64,000 nucleotides of DNA, taken from positions 1-64,000 of the forward strand of contig JAMZAV010004549.1 of the NCBI GenBank assembly GCA_024449915.1, written 5' to 3'. The notes under the pieces were generated by a model that was not told the DNA's origin, did not search any database, and saw nothing but the letters and a program-made list of their open reading frames with translations. The position numbers were made by a program, and so were the translations under genes. Of the stretch, positions 36,775 through 47,953 are shown in pieces (the first letter of the stretch is position 1; every line of letters starts with the position of its first letter). The stretch is from Sweltsa coloradensis (lineage: Eukaryota; Arthropoda; Insecta; Plecoptera; Chloroperlidae).

Positions 36775-38995
36775 TGTAACACAACGAACCTACGACCCCT
36801 CAGGTAATCGATAAGCTCTCGTTGGATACTTCACTAAATAGTTAAACTTCGAAAAAAAACATTTAATAAACAAAAACATACTCGGCGATGGGTCGCCTAA
36901 TTAAAGTGAAACACGATTTCTGATCTCACTTGAATAAAAATTAATTAATTTTAAAACAACTGATCAAGACTAAAATCACTCAAACTTGAATGATTACTCT
37001 ACCTAGGCGTGAACCTGGTACTCAAGTCTAAAGTTACCTAACCAGTTCATAACACACTCCTATAACTCACCAAGACCCACAAAATGAGAAATCGTACAAC
37101 AGCGAAGACAAACATCTCTGAAATACAACTTATAATTTATACTAGATCTAGGATGACATTACAACAACAATCAACGGTTCATAAGTTAAACCAGAACGGG
37201 CTATATTGCATGACACAAATGAATTTCCTTCATTGACAAGGAATACATTTCAAACCTACCTATCAGTACTGATGTCTAAAAGCGAAATGGATATCCAGTT
37301 AAGATATCTCTTGGTCTGATGGACAACAGTAAAGTTTCCCGAAAATTATGGAAATATAATTGTTAATAAAACTTAATTAAATACTCATCACAATGATCAT
37401 GACTCCCATCGAAACCTTATGACGTCAAAGAAGTCCGACGTGTAATTCCGTAACTTGCTGCGTATTTGTAGACGATCGTAATCTTGTATTGAAGATCCTG
37501 TCTTGAGTTCGTATCCCGGCTGTGATTACTCTTGAGTTCAACTTTCCCTTGATAATGTTTGAGCGGTGATAAAATACGATATTTTATCGTGCGAATAACT
37601 CAACTCCGATCGTACGTTTTTTAATGTTTCACACATTGCCCGATATCAGCATTCCAAGTCCAACAACCAAGTTTTTCCTGTATCTCACACGGTAAACTGT
37701 CAGACGTTCAATAATGTAAACACGCCTACTTTTATCGGCTCAGTTCTGTTCTTACCCGTCCTTATTCCCAAACCACTTCGTTCGACGTTGCTGGCTCAGG
37801 CACTCACGAATATTCCGAGTTCTTATTGTTGATGTTATCTCTAAGCTTTTTGCAATTAAAATTCGCCATTTTATTCTTCAACTAATCTGCATTTACGGAT
37901 TTCAAAAACCAATTTACATAAAACTAAGCCTCGGCCATGAAAATCGAATGGTAATTAACTGTTCCTTATATGTTCCTATATTTGGATTCATAGACAATAT
38001 TATCCTCACCGATTTCCTGTTTATAATATTTCAATCGGTATTTCGTTGTAATACGACCACCAAACCTTTGCTTTGCGTTTATCGCGTCCTAAACTCCAGG
38101 CTACGCGAATATAATCTTTCTCGGTTCCTTTAAAAATCCCAACTAACTCTCGGTCCAGATATCGAATGGTTCTAACCCTTTCTGGTTATCGATGCTGTCT
38201 TTTATCAAGTCCGTAGGTTTATTAATATGTTTCCTAAAGCATGCAAAAATTCGTTTACTCACGTATCCCTGGGCTGGGCTAGCCTTATAAAATGTACCTC
38301 GATTGGTTATCGTTCTCGTTGATTTCTTGTATTTCTTCTTGGCAGATCGCCGTTCGTTTTCGATTATCACTTTCGCGGATTTTTAACACGCGTTTTCCTA
38401 TATCCAAAGTGTTCTTTCCTAGTTCACTTTCTCTAAGTTTTACGCAACGTCTAAAATCGCCCACGCACACGACCGATTTCCAACTTCACGTCTCCTAGCT
38501 CTCACGACACACTTCCGACAGACGCCGCTTTTAACAATCCAAATACGATCGTAGCGTTATGATAACCAATCAAGACCAGCACACAGCGTCATTAAACTGA
38601 ACTAGGTCTAAAACAAATGTCCGGGTGACGCTACATGTGAAAATGATGAAATATGACCTTGGCATTTTCTAGAATTTAATAAAATAGATTGACATAGATT
38701 TTATATTAAAATTGTTAAACTTAAGTGAATCACATGATTCTTTTTATGAAATCAAATGAAATTTTCTCTAGTTTCTGATTTAAATCAAACCCGTTCTGTA
38801 TTATTAGTATTTAATTAGTTTATACATGTTTACACATTTAAAACCCCAGTTGCCTCAGTAGTACCCTCGAACCAGCTCATGAAAATACACAGCTCTCCTT
38901 CACTGACCAACGGCATCGGCTTCAAGATAAGAATCATCTTCAATAACCATTGCCAAAAGACCTAAGTCCACTCAGAGAGAGGCCGTATAGTCTCA
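36775..38995 (-). repeat. LTR (3' LTR in element orientation)
   Basis: 2221 bp, starting TGTAACACAACGAACC and ending GGCCGTATAGTCTCA. It matches 41827-44050 almost base for base; the differences are mainly one- to three-base run-length changes (for example CACACATTGCCCG against CACACTTGCCCG). Beyond the end, the minus strand reads AACCCAAATGGGGTAT next to the LTR, a possible but weak polypurine primer. Confidence 0.9.
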
Positions 38996-39479
38996 ATACC
39001 CCATTTGGGTTCAAACGTACAAAGTACACATCTTTTTACTATGAAACAACTACTAACTTCAAACAACAAAGTGATAAATGGTAGGACAAACCACACGTCA
39101 AAGAACACCTAACCAATAACACCCCTGACAAGTGTCAAAATGATCCACCTGTTGCCAATCAAAACACAACACCTGTCATCACTTTGAACGACCTTTAGAA
39201 AACAAAACAATCTGATGCGTGACCTTGACACCCAGCAAACCACAACAAACAGAAGAACTCGACCTTGTCAAACAACCACTTCTACATGGCTTGATTTGCC
39301 TCTTTCACCTACTGTCAACTTTTTCTCCTTTTATTATTCGTCTTCAACTCACCGCTGACCCCACCAAACCACAAAACCACAACTGAACTGTTAAACAACA
39401 CACTGTGACCATCTAAACAACACTGAGTACCGGTACCTGCAACGTTTCATCTTTCACTTCCTACATCGGAACTTTAGTC

Positions 39480-39850
39480 TTTTCTTCATTTTTTTCGTAA
39501 TCATGCCGCATTGTTTCCTGGCAACAACTCAATTAAACTTTCAATTCAACTTAAATTAATGCCGCATGTTTCCTGGCACCAATTCAACCTCAATTCAACC
39601 ATCAATTCAACTTTTAATTCAACTATCGCCGTCTCAACCTGGCACCTCTTTAACTTGGATTCCACCTTCAATTCAACTATCGCCGCATTTAACCTGGCAC
39701 CTCTTCGACTGACAAGACTATTACGATGCAAAAAATCAACTTCCGAAACATCGCCACAAGTCACCCAAAACTGTCCCGACGAACAACAGTACGTGTACAA
39801 CAGACAACTGTACCAACTTTTTTTTACAACTTTCCTCAGTAGAACACAAT
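39480..39850. repeat. TTCAACT-rich repeats inside the LTR element
   Basis: A stretch of degenerate units built on CAATTCAACT and CTGGCACCTCTT, with TTCAAC occurring about a dozen times. Two longer units share TTCAACTATCGCCG, then AACCTGGCACCTCTT. It lies 3' of the gag-like ORF. The role is unknown. Confidence 0.55.
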
Positions 39851-40026
39851 AATGCAAGAAGACACTTTACAACAGTGGTAGGCAAAAGTATTGGAAACTA
39901 TAATGAATGAATAGCCTTGTTCTTTTGTTCGTCTTTGCGTACGCTCTAGGGAATAAAACCCGATACTGTCCTTCAAAACAAACCAGCCGATAACATAAAC
40001 AACGCCAGCGCTAACGTAAACTGACA

Positions 40027-41592
40027 CTACAGGGTGTTACAAAAAGTCTTTAACACACTTCTACGATGACATCTTCGTTGACTAGTTCCATGTGGTGATT
40101 CTACAAAGTTCACCCCACCAAAACCCAACAATACTATGCCTTGATTCTGACTCAGTTTGTATTTTACTGCACTCTTCAGCTTTACAGTTGCTGACGCCGA
40201 TACATAACTGCACTTACAGTTAATTCTTTTTATTTTCGCTCTGGGTAGATTACCCCACCACCTCACATATCTTTCAACTTTTTGAATGCCAGCTCGCATT
40301 ACGCATGTCTTTACAAACACCCGCCTACTCAACCGTACGACGTCTGTCTGATTTCCATTATATATTTTCTTCTTATCTCCTTGGGAGCCAAACATCAACA
40401 TTTTTAAATCGCGTACGATTTCCTCGTTCGGTTCGTCTCTCTCATCAAGCCTCCAATTACTCCACGTCCTCTCTTGGACTCGTCTCATACCCAACTTAGC
40501 AACGTGAATTTTCTTTGCTCTAATCCACACTTCTACTTCGGACATATTTTTCCCTTGCATCTCCTTATCAACTGTAGCCATCTCCTTCTTCATTGATTCA
40601 CACTGGCTTATACTTTCTTTAGTTAAACCCGACAACTTGTCTATCATTATTTCCTGTCCCTCTAGACGTGTATTCACCCCACTAACTTGCTTCTCAATGG
40701 TACTCATTTTCTCCTCTACACTAGGTAAGCTATCATTTATGTGATTAACCAACCCACCTATTTCCATCTCAACCCCCTTTTGGTTGTCTTTTACTCCTTT
40801 TTCTATTTCGTCTACCCGACTATCAAGTTCTCTGTGTTTCTCGTCTAGACGTTCATTTATCTCAACTACCTTTACATCTATTTTTTCTTTACACCACCAA
40901 TCTATCCTAGCCGACAACCTATCTATTTGAGTTTGGTTATCCTCCTTCATTTCTAACTTAAAAGCATTTAACTGACTCACCAATTCCATTTTATTGGCCT
41001 CCAACTGACTCGTCAACTCCATTTTATTAGTATTCCTCTGACTCGCCCACTCCATTTGATTGGTATTTATCTGAACCATCATCCCCTCCATGAAACGCAT
41101 CATTTCTCTATGCTGATTACTACTTCTTGATTGCTCGGACGCAATCTCGCATTCCTGGTGCGACCTTGAACTCCCTGTTGCTAGACTGTTCGACGCAGCT
41201 GCATTAACTTCGCTCTCCGATTGCGTGGTTTCAGCTTCCAACAATGTCGCATTCCCTACACTCTCAATAATCCTTCCTTCCTCTGGTAGATCAAAGTGTA
41301 CCGTCTTCCTAACCGGCAAGGTAATCATATCCTTATTGTCTACGAGATTTTTCATGATTTGATCCATCATACCTTGGTCTAGCTCAACTGTTGAATCGCT
41401 ATCCGTACTATCATTGGTTGACACTCTACCTTCATTCAAATTAACATCTTCCTCTTCTGAACTCATTATAACCCGTTGATTTCTCACCCTACCCCACCAA
41501 CACTTCACAACGAGCTGGACCGAGATCTCAGAAAGACAAATCCCCCCCACCTCCTTCCTCGTGGTTCTGAAACCGCTCAAGCCTGCATACAC
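40027..41592 (-). CDS. Gag-like coiled-coil ORF of the LTR element
   Basis: 521 codons on the minus strand, the only long frame in the element. Translation could start at the first Met or, better, at the Met opening MSSEEEDVNLNEGR (41466), which begins an acidic, Ser/Thr-rich head. The middle (roughly residues 165-345) has heptad-like repeats typical of coiled coils, with near-duplicated segments MEWASQRNTNK, MELTSQLEANK and MELVSQLNAFK. The C-terminal third is basic, with Cys-containing phrases (INCKCSY) but no proper CCHC zinc knuckle. I infer a structural (gag-type) protein from position and build, not from a sequence match. A coiled-coil protein of another kind is possible. Confidence 0.6.
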   Translation of the reverse strand: MYAGLSGFRTTRKEVGGICLSEISVQLVVKCWWGRVRNQRVIMSSEEEDVNLNEGRVSTNDSTDSDSTVELDQGMMDQIMKNLVDNKDMITLPVRKTVHFDLPEEGRIIESVGNATLLEAETTQSESEVNAAASNSLATGSSRSHQECEIASEQSRSSNQHREMMRFMEGMMVQINTNQMEWASQRNTNKMELTSQLEANKMELVSQLNAFKLEMKEDNQTQIDRLSARIDWWCKEKIDVKVVEINERLDEKHRELDSRVDEIEKGVKDNQKGVEMEIGGLVNHINDSLPSVEEKMSTIEKQVSGVNTRLEGQEIMIDKLSGLTKESISQCESMKKEMATVDKEMQGKNMSEVEVWIRAKKIHVAKLGMRRVQERTWSNWRLDERDEPNEEIVRDLKMLMFGSQGDKKKIYNGNQTDVVRLSRRVFVKTCVMRAGIQKVERYVRWWGNLPRAKIKRINCKCSYVSASATVKLKSAVKYKLSQNQGIVLLGFGGVNFVESPHGTSQRRCHRRSVLKTFCNTL

Positions 41593-41806
41593 TGTCTCCT
41601 TTCTGTTCTTGAATAAACCTGAATTTTGTTTTTCTTCCTATTTAGCTCAACCTAGGCCTTATTTCCCCACGAATTCTAATTATCAAGACAATCTCTCTTT
41701 GACTACGTACAATGTGACAAAATGTCCCACTCAAAAACACGTACAACAAAATAGACACTTACTAAGCCCTCTTAATCTCGGACGATTAGTAATAATTCAT
41801 AAAGCC

Positions 41807-41824
41807 TTCCACGTTGGTTCGCCA
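41807..41824 (-). promoter_or_regulatory. Primer-binding site of the LTR element
   Basis: Two bases inside the right-hand LTR the minus strand reads TGGCGAACCAACGTGG. It begins TGG (pairing with the CCA of a tRNA) and closely resembles the TGGCGCCCAACGTGG site used with tRNA-Lys, with a small change in the middle. This fixes the element's direction as minus. Confidence 0.65.
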
Positions 41825-41826
41825 AA

Positions 41827-44050
41827 TGTAACACAACGAACCTACGACCCCTCAGGTAATCGATAAGCTCTCGTTGGATACTTCACTAAATAGTTAAACT
41901 TCGAAAAATAACATTTAATAAACAAAAACATACTCGGCGATGGGTCGCCTAATTAAAGTGAAACACGATTTCTGATCTCACTTGGAAGTAAAAAATTAAT
42001 TAATTTTAAAAAAACAACTGATCAAGACTAAAATCACTCAAACTTGAATGATTACTCTACCTAGGCGTGAACCTGGTACTCAAGTCTAAAGTTACCTAAC
42101 CAGTTCATAACACACTCCTATAACTCACCAAGACCCACAAAATTGAGAAATCGTACAACAGCGAAGACAAACATCTCTGAAATACAACTTATAATTTATA
42201 CTAGATCTAGGATGATATTACAACAGACAATCAACGGTCCATAAGTTAAACCAGAACGGGCTATATTGCATGACACAAATGAATTTCCTTCATTGACAAG
42301 GAATACATTTCAAAACCCTACCTATCAGTACTGATGTCTAAAAGCGAAATGGATATCCAGTTAAGATATCTCTTGGTCTGATGGACAACAGTAAAGTTTC
42401 CCGAAAATTTATGGAAATATAATTGTTAATAAAACTTAATTTAAATACTCATCACAAATGATCATGACTCCCATCGAAACCTTATGACGTCGAAGAAGTC
42501 CGACGTGTAATTCCGTAACTTGCTGCGTATTTGTAGACGTCGTAATCTTGTATTGAAGATCCTGTCTTGAGTTCGTATCCCGGCTGTGATTACTCTTGAG
42601 TTCAACTTTCCCTTGATAATGTTTGAGCGGTGATAAAATACGATATTTTATCGTGCGAATAACTCAACTCCGATCGTACGTTTTTAATGTTTCACACTTG
42701 CCCGATATCAGCATTCCAAGTCCAACAACCAAGTTTTTCCTGTATCTCACACGGTAAACTGTCAGACGTTCAATAATGTAAACACGCCTACTTTTATCGG
42801 CTCAGTTCTGTTCTTACCCGTCTTTATTACCAAAGCACTTCGTTCGACGTTGCTGGCTCAGGCACTCACGAATATTCCGAGTTCTTATTGTTGATGTTAT
42901 CTCTAAGCTCTTTGCAATTAAAATTCGCCATTTTATTCTTCAACTAATCTGCATTTACGGATTTCAAAAACCAATTTACATAAAAACTAAGCCTCGGCCA
43001 TGATATCGAATGGTAATTAACTGTTCCTTATATGTTCCTATATTTGGATTCATAGACAATATTATCCTCACCGATTTCCTTTTTATAATTTCAATCGGTA
43101 TTTCGTTGTAATACGACCACCAAACCTTGCTTGCGTTATCGCGTCCTAAACTCCAGGCTACGCGAATATAATCTTTCTCGGTTCCTTTAAAATCCCAACT
43201 AACTCTCGGTCCAGATATCGAATGGTTCTAACCCTTTCTGGTTATCGATGCTGTCTTTTATCAAGTCCGTAGGTTTATTAATATGCTCCTAAAGCATGCA
43301 AAAATTCGTTTACTCACGTATCCCTGGGCTGGGCTAGCCTTATAAAATGTACCTCGATTGGTTATCGTTCTCGTTGATTTCTTGTATTTCTTCTTGGCAG
43401 ATCGCCGTTCGTTTTCGATTATCACTTTCGCGGATTTTTAACACGCGTTTCCTATATCCAAAGTGTTCTTTCCTAGTTCACTTTCTCTAAGTTTTACGCA
43501 ACGTCTAAAATCGCCCACGCACACGACCGATTTCCAACTTCACGTCTCCTAGCTCTCACGACACACTGCCGACAGACGCCGCTTTCAACAATCCAAATAC
43601 GATCGTAGCGTTATGATAACCAATCAAAGACCAGCACACAGCGTCATTAAACTGAACTAGGTCTAAACAAATGTCCGGGTGACGCTACATGTGAAAATGA
43701 TGAAATATGACCTTGGCATTTTCTAGAATTTAATAAAATAGATTGACATAGATTTTATATTAAAATTGTTAAACTTAAGTGAATCACATGATTCTTTTTA
43801 TGAAATCAAATGAAATTTTCTCTAGTTTCTGATTTAAATCAAACCCGTTCTGTATTATTAGTATTTAATTAGTTTATACATGGTTTACACATTTAAACCA
43901 GTTGCCTCAGTAGTAGCCTCGAACCAGCTCATGAAAATACACAGCTCTCCTTTCACTGACCAACGGCATCGACTTCAAGATAAGAATCCATCTTCAAATG
44001 ACCATTGCCAAAAGACCTAAGTCCACTCAGAGAGAGGCCGTATAGTCTCA
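41827..44050 (-). repeat. LTR (5' LTR in element orientation)
   Basis: 2224 bp, TGTAACAC to GTCTCA on the plus strand, paired with 36775-38995. At over 2.2 kb the LTRs make up more than 60 percent of the element. Transcription would run leftwards. Confidence 0.9.
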
Positions 44051-44365
44051 ACGTACCCGGCACCTCCACCAAAACTTTGATTTTTTTTTTAAATTTCGTG
44101 ACCTAATTCGCGTTGAAAGACATAATTGCTAATCTTGCCATTAGTTTGCGGTATCAACTAAAATTTCGCGAATTGGAAATTGGTACCATTCAATCACAAT
44201 TCAGGAGATTCATGTGCAAATTGAATTTGAAGGGATTATTGCAACTTTTTAAAAAATCGCGAATTTCGTTGTCTCCATTTTTGCACATCTCTAATAATAG
44301 CACATAGCTGAGTTCTACACTGTGACATTCTTAAAACCAGGACTTTTAAAAAATTTGACACTTAC

Positions 44366-44473
44366 CGTTTTCCCATTGAACCACTCGCACGGAACGATTT
44401 GTCTGTTACCAACAAGATCCGACATAGGTGTGACGGCTGTGCCTGAAATCCTTAGAGTTTCGAAGACATTGCC
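44366..44473 (-). CDS. WDR89: WDR89-type gene, probable fourth coding exon
   Basis: 108 bases between acceptor TTTGTTTCTAG (above 44473) and donor GTAAGTG (below 44366), phase 0 at both ends. Only one frame is open: GNVFETLRISGTAVTPMSDL, then VGNRQIVPCEWFNGKT. This aligns, from memory and loosely, with the region of WDR89 that leads into its last WD repeat (a strand after a G[RN][IV] turn, then a V...C.W strand). Its position and strand fit the exons at 46528 and 54747. Identity of this exon is less sure than the others because the join to the preceding exon depends on an unresolved frame. A final exon must lie further left and was not found. Confidence 0.55.
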
Positions 44474-46527
44474 CTAGAAACAAACACAGTAGTAATTATT
44501 GAAAACTCTGAAGAGCGACACAAATGTTTAAAGATTTGTGTTATGTACGAAGTCTAATGAGAATGATGAAAGATAATGTAGGGCCCATGGGTATGCAAAT
44601 ACTCGAAATTCAAATAATATTCCCAAATAGTTTGTACTAAAAAATCCAACCCGGCACCTCCACCATGTCGCGAGTTTGGCAATAGGCTAGGTAGGGCCTA
44701 CTGTAATTACAACAATTATTGTTTCTTCGTCCGTTGCAAAAATTTTACAGTATTTAATTTGGTTCTCTTTTGCGAGGTCAGGAGTGAACAAATCAAGTTG
44801 AGGAACACTATAAATTACAAATCATTGGACTTTCCACTGTTATTTACATAATATCTTTATTTAAATGTGATGTTTCAACTTCTTTACAGAAGTCTTTATC
44901 ATATGATTTGTATTTATAACGTTACTACCTGTTATATAGTGTAATTTTTTTATAATTGAGTAACACTATTACCGGTATCTATTGAAAAAAGAAAAAAAGA
45001 GATTTAAACAAATTCTGCATGTGATTGTGGCTCAACTCCAGTTTTAAGCATTTCAATTAATGTGTGACCTACAAACGAGCAAATACGTTTTTTGTTATAT
45101 TGTTAACCATTTAGTAAAAAAAATCAAATTGTTTCCATATTCAAAATTTTAATTATTAACTATTCAATATTCCATTCAACCTTAAAATCACTCTTTTTCA
45201 CATTTATGGTATGGCCTATTGGACAGTGGGTCCAGTCCAAAAGTTCATTGAGTCAAAAGGCCAATCAACATATGGTTTAACATGACACCATGCTGTACAT
45301 TGGTCTAGGACAAAATGTCCAATCCATTCAAAAAAACTGTTCATTTGTTATTTTTAAATATTTAAGACAAAATATCGAATTCGTTTTGACCAAACCAGAA
45401 TTTAAATAGTTAATTTTAGTGTTTTTAACTCTCTTTAGGTGACTAATTTGGTAAAGGACATGAGTTACTGTAATAGGAAATGCCGAAGGGATATTTACGA
45501 GGACTAAATTCCTGCTTTTGCCTTCTTGACTGAAGAAGACCTAGGAAACAACTATCAGTGAGGATTCCTGGTAAAGGGTATTGCCGGATCTGGGGACCTC
45601 CCAATTAATTAGTCTTAGTGACACTTCACACTTTTACTTCTAGAGAGAAACATTGGTTCAAATAATGGAGGTCTTCACACAAGCGCTTTCTAGGTAGCGG
45701 AGCTCTAAACTTGAAGCGTTTCCAAAAGGTTTGCTAAAAAGGCTTCCTAAGAAATGCAACAGTGAAGGGGCATTTACGAAATATGTATGAAACACATCTA
45801 CGGTGACCAAATCAAAATATCATGAATCTGTTCAAAATAACTCCTGTACATACAAAATAGAAAATACAAAAATAGGCAAAGTGTGGACAGTTGGGTACAC
45901 ACTTGTGGATGTAGTTTAGACCCTCACATAGGTACAAATAGAAAGAAAATATGGTCATTTTTTAGCACTACAAAAGTTGTAACACTTCCATAGACTACCA
46001 ATAGGTAGCAGAATCAACAAAAAAAAAAATCAACATTTTACACCCAGCAATTTTAAACACATCTTTATTCCCAAACTAGAAAGCATTACTTTACTTTCCC
46101 CAGAGCAAATAAAATAATACAAACATTTTTTGTCATTTAAAAATTCTTTTTAATTTCATTACAGCCTGCAAAAGTGTCTCCCCTGCTTTTAGCAAACAGC
46201 TAAAGGGTACTCCCAAGATATAGGCCTACCATCTGTGTGTGAGATCATCTGTGAGATGAAAACAGTAATGACTTATCTTCTTACTCGATTATAGTACGCC
46301 AGCTCGTAATGGTGGCACCTCTACTTTCAACACTAAAATTGTGGACAAAACGTTATAAACCTTCACAAATGGCTGCAACCCACTGTTTAAACTTGATAGT
46401 TAAAAATACACTATGTACCTATTATTTTATTAGCATTGTTGACGAATATATGGGTAAATTTATGGTTTTGAAATAAGGTAAGCAGGAAATTAAAGAAAGC
46501 ATTTAGGAACAAAATAAAACCACTTAC
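44474..46527 (-). other. Intron of the WDR89-type gene
   Basis: About 2 kb of AT-rich sequence. It contains a further copy of the 16-bp motif CCCGGCACCTCCACCA at 44650-44665. No other gene or element could be delimited. 45180-45330 holds repeated GGTCCAGTCC and GGACAAAATGTCC words that look repeat-derived. Confidence 0.5.
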
Positions 46528-46799
46528 AAATACATCTAGCGATATTCCTAGAATGTACGCACCCATTGCCTGCAGCTGACCCAGCCAGCACCATAAGATC
46601 TTCTGACTCCCTCATACGATGGACATTGACCAGGTAACTGTTGTCACTAGGGTTTCGGAGTAGCGACCTTGTCAGCTTCTCCCGGTTGAAATTGGAGGAA
46701 AGGAGCTGCTCCGTCGAATCCCACAGCTGCAAGTGCTCCGTGTGTGTAAAGCACGAGAGCACTCATGCTACCATCACGAGAAAACCAGCCCAGTTTGCT
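46528..46799 (-). CDS. WDR89: WDR89-type gene, third coding exon, with a frameshift
   Basis: A strong acceptor (CTCTCTTTAG) precedes 46799 and a strong donor (GTAAGTG) follows 46528. In phase 0 the exon starts SKLGWFSRDGSMSAL, which continues the previous exon (ESSV) as in WDR89 (SSVSCIGW...). Near 46755-46760 the match moves to another frame, SCFTHTEHLQLWD, with the WD-type strand ending LQLWD, followed by YLVNVHRMRESEDLMVLAGS. That needs one base too many or two too few in GTGCTCTCGTGC. A second shift near 46555 would give MGAYILGISLDVF and a phase-0 end fitting the next exon. These breaks could be assembly errors or real mutations. Confidence 0.7.
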
Positions 46800-47566
46800 C
46801 TAAAGAGAGATGGGAAATCAGTTAGGTCAATATGCTTTAATTTTGATTTACTTTTAAATATTTAATATTATATTATTGCAGTAGGCTTAATCCCTTTTTA
46901 ATTATTTAAGAAGATTGAAGGAAGAAGAAGATGGTGGTGGCCAAAAAGGAGATGGTAGGAGAACATAGCAGGAGACTTGGAGGCAAGAGGAGAGAGCTGG
47001 GAAGATGTGAAAGAGAGATACACATTAATGGGAGAATAGAAATAAGTGGAAAGATTTAGTTAATTGCTAAACCCAAGCTCACCCTGCAATAAGCCGGAAA
47101 CGGCAATGGTGAGTCCCTCTTTAGATCCAATTCCAAACAATCCTAAATACCGGTACTCCAATTTGAATAAAAAAAATAAAAATAACAAGAAATATATCCT
47201 AAACTTCTATAGGCCTATGCTACAAGTTCAACGTGGGAAGCAAGTTCGGTGCATTGGTAGAAAGCTCAGATCAGAAAAGCATTGGGCTATTTTTAAAATG
47301 TTTGTATCTTTTGAAAAGTAGCCCCTATTTAAGAAATACCATTCACATTGTAAATCACTTTTCTTTTCTTGACAAATTATAAAGTCCAATTAAAAAACTC
47401 GTAACAGAATTTGAATTAATGTTGATGAAACACATGCCTATGTTTAGCTTTTTGGGTCGATTCAAAAGAAACGATAAAAAAGAGAGGGAGAACCTATGTA
47501 CTATGTAGTATTAATATTCAATTTTGTAAATATCATTGTGTTTATACCCTACTTGTGTATAGTATG
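46800..47566 (-). other. Intron sequence with a possible LINE scrap
   Basis: At about 46920-47060 the plus strand reads, with stops nearby, NIAGDLEARGESWEDVKERY. This resembles the C-terminal tail of some LINE ORF2 proteins (W..DL....SWEEA). The rest is AT-rich without recognisable content. Confidence 0.3.
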
Positions 47567-47723
47567 TACCGTAAGACGGGGTGATGCTGAACACTGCTAA
47601 TGCCAATAGATGGAAGAGGCTAATTCTTTTTGCAAAAGTCTTATGGGAGGCTTTACTACAAGATATCATCTAATCACATTTGTACAAGTACTGTTATATT
47701 TTAAAAATATATAAACGTTGTTT

Positions 47724-47758
47724 GTTCATATTCACCCCGGGCTGGGGTGAATATGAAC
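47724..47758. repeat. Perfect 15-bp hairpin in the subterminal region
   Basis: GTTCATATTCACCCC, five bases GGGCT, then the exact complement GGGGTGAATATGAAC. It combines two head-to-head copies of the subterminal word of the surrounding element. Confidence 0.85.
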
Positions 47759-47953
47759 ACTGACTTGTATTCCATGATAGCTTGGCACCCGTTCATCCTG
47801 GGGTGAATCTGAACACATCAATGGATTCGTGAGAAAAAAGCAGACTGAATTGATATGCTAGACTTTATTGTGTGGTTGTAGAGATGTGTACGCAAGGAGT
47901 TTTCAAGATCAATACAACAGTTTCGTACACACGTTGCCATAATCTGTCATTTA

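Larger units (their letters stand above)
36775..44050 (-). mobile_element. Complete LTR retrotransposon with long LTRs and gag only
   Basis: The element is 7276 bp, bounded by two near-identical LTRs (TGTAACAC...GTCTCA on the plus strand). A 4-bp target duplication ACGT lies at 36771-36774 and 44051-44054. The internal 2831 bp hold one long ORF on the minus strand, a primer site beside the right LTR, and repeats. There is no protease, reverse transcriptase, RNase H or integrase, so it must depend on another element. The 4-bp duplication and the tRNA-Lys-like primer site point to Ty3/gypsy kinship (inferred). Near-identity of the LTRs means recent insertion. Confidence 0.88.
36317..44293. mobile_element. 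hAT-type element interrupted by an LTR retrotransposon
   Basis: Ends: TATAGATGTGCAAAATTGG at 36317 and, inverted, TAGAGATGTGCAAAAATGG ending at 44293. Both are followed inward by GAAATTCGCG. Immediately outside, ATAATAGC occurs at 36309-36316 and at 44294-44301, an 8-bp target duplication as made by hAT transposases. Without the retrotransposon inside (36775-44050 plus its 4-bp duplication) the element is only about 700 bp and has no transposase. It contains three copies of the 16-bp motif CCCGGCACCTCCACCA. Confidence 0.85.

Noticed and set aside
39511..39852. A 113-codon plus-strand frame rich in Asn, Ser and Thr
   Set aside because: It is produced by the TTCAACT repeats inside the LTR element and runs against its ORF.
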